A stretch of 36,415 nucleotides of DNA from Parachlamydiales bacterium (lineage in GTDB: Bacteria; Chlamydiota; Chlamydiia; Chlamydiales; JAEMRK01), in assembly GCA_016463375.1 (NCBI GenBank), contig JAEMRK010000013.1, positions 1-36,415 on the forward strand, given 5' to 3'. Below, piece by piece: positions 35,077-36,415 of the stretch. Position 1 is the stretch's first letter. The number at the start of each line of letters is the position of its first letter. Under the pieces are notes generated by a model. That model made no database searches, was not told where the DNA came from, and saw only the letters and a program-made list of their open reading frames with translations. The position numbers and the translations under genes are program-made.

Positions 35077-36342
35077 TTAATTCTTTTCAAAATATCCAAA
35101 AAAAACGTCTCTGTCTATCCAATTAGGTAACTTAATGATTTCTTTGTAATTTTTAGAAAAATCTACTCTTTTTACATAATCAGGTATACCTAAATATTCA
35201 CGCAATTTTTTAATAGATTCTTTAGTATCAAAATTATCCTCTAAAAATAGCATAATACTCATATCGTCATAACGAAAATCATCTTGTTCATTTAAAATTA
35301 GTTCAATGAGTTTACCACATCGTTGTAAATAATTAGCTCGAGTGTAGTGTTCTTGGGGCAAATCCAAATTTTTACAAATAGTGTAAACATATCTAGCTGT
35401 GATAGCTAATTTGTTGTCAAAAGTAGGGTGATATTCATTTAAGTATGCGGCAATTTCATCATTAGTTTTAAATGCCGTTATAAGTTTTTTTATACAGGGT
35501 GCAAGATTCATCATCTCTTGCTTTGTAAGTGTTGATTTCAACGGCTCTTTAAAGAAAGGGTAATTTATTTTTTTTGTGAAATTATCACAGTGATCTAATA
35601 CTTTAGGTAACTCTTTAGAAACTCGATCATTTGAGAACTCTGGAATTTCTGTTTTTAAATCGCAAATCAAAGTGTTTTGATCTATCCATGTGGGAAGATT
35701 TAATAAAACTTTAAGCGATAATAAGTCATTAAAGCTTAGACAAAATTCTGGAATTTTTAAACTGTTGCGAAAAGCTCTAACATCTTCTTCACTTTCAAAA
35801 ATTCGAACATTTTTTTCAAAAATATCAAAATCAGTAGAGTTATCTTTGTACACGCATATTAACAGAGCCTTAACCCGCTCTAAGATATATTTTCTTTCGT
35901 TATATTTTGGAAGGTCAAAAAAGCTAAGCAGCTTTTGAACATCGTCGATTCTTAAAACAATATTCTTATTTTTTAATACTGAATGTTTATTTAATTCAAA
36001 TTGAAGAGACCCGTCCATTATTTCAAAAGTTAATAATTTGCAAATGTATGGTTTTAAAACTTTAAGTTCTTGTTCGCTGAAACAATCATTTTTAAATCTT
36101 TGGCGAGGCACTATTTGTTTTCTTAGTGGTCTTTCTTGAATTTTGCGATTAGTGCTTATAAGAGGGCAGTTTGAACCTGTTAAGTCAATAATGTTTTTTT
36201 GAAAATAACTGTTTATTAATCCAGCCTGACTCAAAATTGGTGTTTGAAATGCTTTTTGGGGCGGTATTTGGTCTAAATAAGTCGTTTTTAGATAGTTTTC
36301 ATTGAAGCTAGTCAATCCAGATAAATTAGTATGATTAATCAT
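35077..36342 (-). CDS. Unknown protein with two tandem copies of a helical module
   Basis: 421 residues, no known domain recognised. Residues 1-89 are poorly structured and polar, ending in a basic patch (RKIQERPLRKQIVPRQRF), without a Sec signal or membrane helix; this could fit a type III secretion N-terminus but proves nothing. Two modules follow: about 90-229 (LKPYICKLLTFE, FFDLPKYNERKYILERVKAL, EDVRAFRNSLKIPEF, NLPTWIDQNTLI) and about 273-421 (LAPCIKKLITAFK, NLDLPQEHYTRANYLQRCGK, KESIKKLREYLGIPDY, KLPNWIDRDVFF). AGGTGA before the ATG is a good ribosome site, and a promoter candidate lies upstream. First gene of a two-gene unit with the 230-residue protein. Confidence 0.72.
   Translation of the reverse strand: MINHTNLSGLTSFNENYLKTTYLDQIPPQKAFQTPILSQAGLINSYFQKNIIDLTGSNCPLISTNRKIQERPLRKQIVPRQRFKNDCFSEQELKVLKPYICKLLTFEIMDGSLQFELNKHSVLKNKNIVLRIDDVQKLLSFFDLPKYNERKYILERVKALLICVYKDNSTDFDIFEKNVRIFESEEDVRAFRNSLKIPEFCLSFNDLLSLKVLLNLPTWIDQNTLICDLKTEIPEFSNDRVSKELPKVLDHCDNFTKKINYPFFKEPLKSTLTKQEMMNLAPCIKKLITAFKTNDEIAAYLNEYHPTFDNKLAITARYVYTICKNLDLPQEHYTRANYLQRCGKLIELILNEQDDFRYDDMSIMLFLEDNFDTKESIKKLREYLGIPDYVKRVDFSKNYKEIIKLPNWIDRDVFFGYFEKN
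35080..35526 (-). repeat. Protein-level repeat module, copy B
   Basis: Residues 273-421 of the 421-residue protein. The conserved landmarks NLDLP, YLQR...LIELILNE, LGIPDY and LPNWIDRDVFF match FDLP, YILERVKALL, LKIPEF and LPTWIDQNTLI of copy A in the same order and spacing. Confidence 0.65.
35656..36075 (-). repeat. Protein-level repeat module, copy A
   Basis: Residues 90-229 of the 421-residue protein. Same landmarks as copies B and C. About 140 residues per unit, predicted mostly helical. Confidence 0.65.
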
Positions 36343-36375
36343 AAATCACCTGATTTTATTAATTAATAATAATTA

Positions 36376-36403
36376 ATAATATCACTTTTATATAAAAAAA
36401 CAA
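36376..36403 (-). promoter_or_regulatory. Possible promoter of the module-protein genes
   Basis: On the minus strand TTGTTT (36398-36403) and TATTAT (36376-36381) are 16 nt apart, about 34 nt before the ATG at 36342. The region is nearly all A/T and includes a direct repeat of AATTAATAAT (36361-36380), so chance matches are likely. Confidence 0.3.
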
Positions 36404-36415
36404 TAGCATTAAGAG

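Noticed and set aside
34372-36342. The 230-residue gene as a frameshifted tail of the 421-residue gene
   Set aside because: The upstream gene ends with a complete module, the downstream gene has its own ATG and a unique N-terminal region, so two real genes are more likely than one broken gene.
36361-36380. AATTAATAAT direct repeat as a mobile-element or attachment-site scar
   Set aside because: Two 10-bp copies in pure A/T sequence with no integrase, tRNA or flanking duplication; better explained by low complexity.

Overview
The window is an AT-rich chromosomal segment from a bacterium of the phylum Chlamydiae, most likely an environmental, amoeba-associated lineage (Parachlamydia/Protochlamydia/Neochlamydia-like) rather than a Chlamydiaceae pathogen. 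From memory of Chlamydia trachomatis gene order, several blocks match: CT296-like gene, rnc, radA, hemC; sod, accD, dut and two ptsN genes; clpC with a lipoate ligase; gcvH; the second dnaA; a TPR gene with its partner; rsmH, ftsL, pbp3, murE, amiA; and gnd followed by lepA. The extra material (eukaryote-like LRR protein, gcvT fusion, hemD, novel repeat proteins, larger spacers) argues for a larger-genome relative. No mobile element, rRNA or CRISPR array was seen.

Layout. 1-1676: a leucine-rich-repeat protein, probably host-directed. 1770-10118: solute-binding lipoprotein, CT296/PhyH-like protein (opposite strand), then a mostly plus-strand housekeeping run: RNase III, RadA, HemC, HemD, Mn-type SOD, AccD, Dut, PtsN and an HTH-PtsN protein, closed by a strong hairpin terminator shared with convergent clpC (10172-12694). 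12831-18955: a tightly coupled operon with a lipoyl/octanoyl transferase-family protein, a PpiD-like membrane protein, a CBM9/DOMON-like protein, GcvT carrying an extra C-terminal domain, GcvH and a shrunken ComF. 18939-22625: minus-strand proC, dnaA and a metallo-beta-lactamase-fold protein without the metal motif. 22731-25003: a DegT-family protein without its lysine, and a minus-strand pair made of a TPR protein and its upstream partner. 25216-30700: division/peptidoglycan cluster rsmH-ftsL-pbp3-murE-amiA. Then tRNA-Arg(CCU), gnd, lepA, and two minus-strand genes of an unrecognised family sharing three copies of a module of about 140 residues.

How the genes fit together. The rsmH-amiA group makes and remodels septal peptidoglycan in a lineage known to lack FtsZ. 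The lipoyl transferase, GcvT fusion and GcvH form a lipoylation/one-carbon group, but no glycine decarboxylase (GcvP) is present here, so a complete glycine cleavage system is not shown. HemC and HemD act in sequence in tetrapyrrole synthesis. Several proteins keep a recognisable fold but lack a hallmark catalytic residue (DegT-like, MBL-like, ComF-like, HemC C-terminal domain).

The most interesting material: the GcvT plus deoxyribosyltransferase-like domain fusion beside GcvH, the three-copy module proteins at the right edge, and the LRR protein with a triple-cysteine motif at the left edge. All functional calls are from reading sequence; no searches were run.
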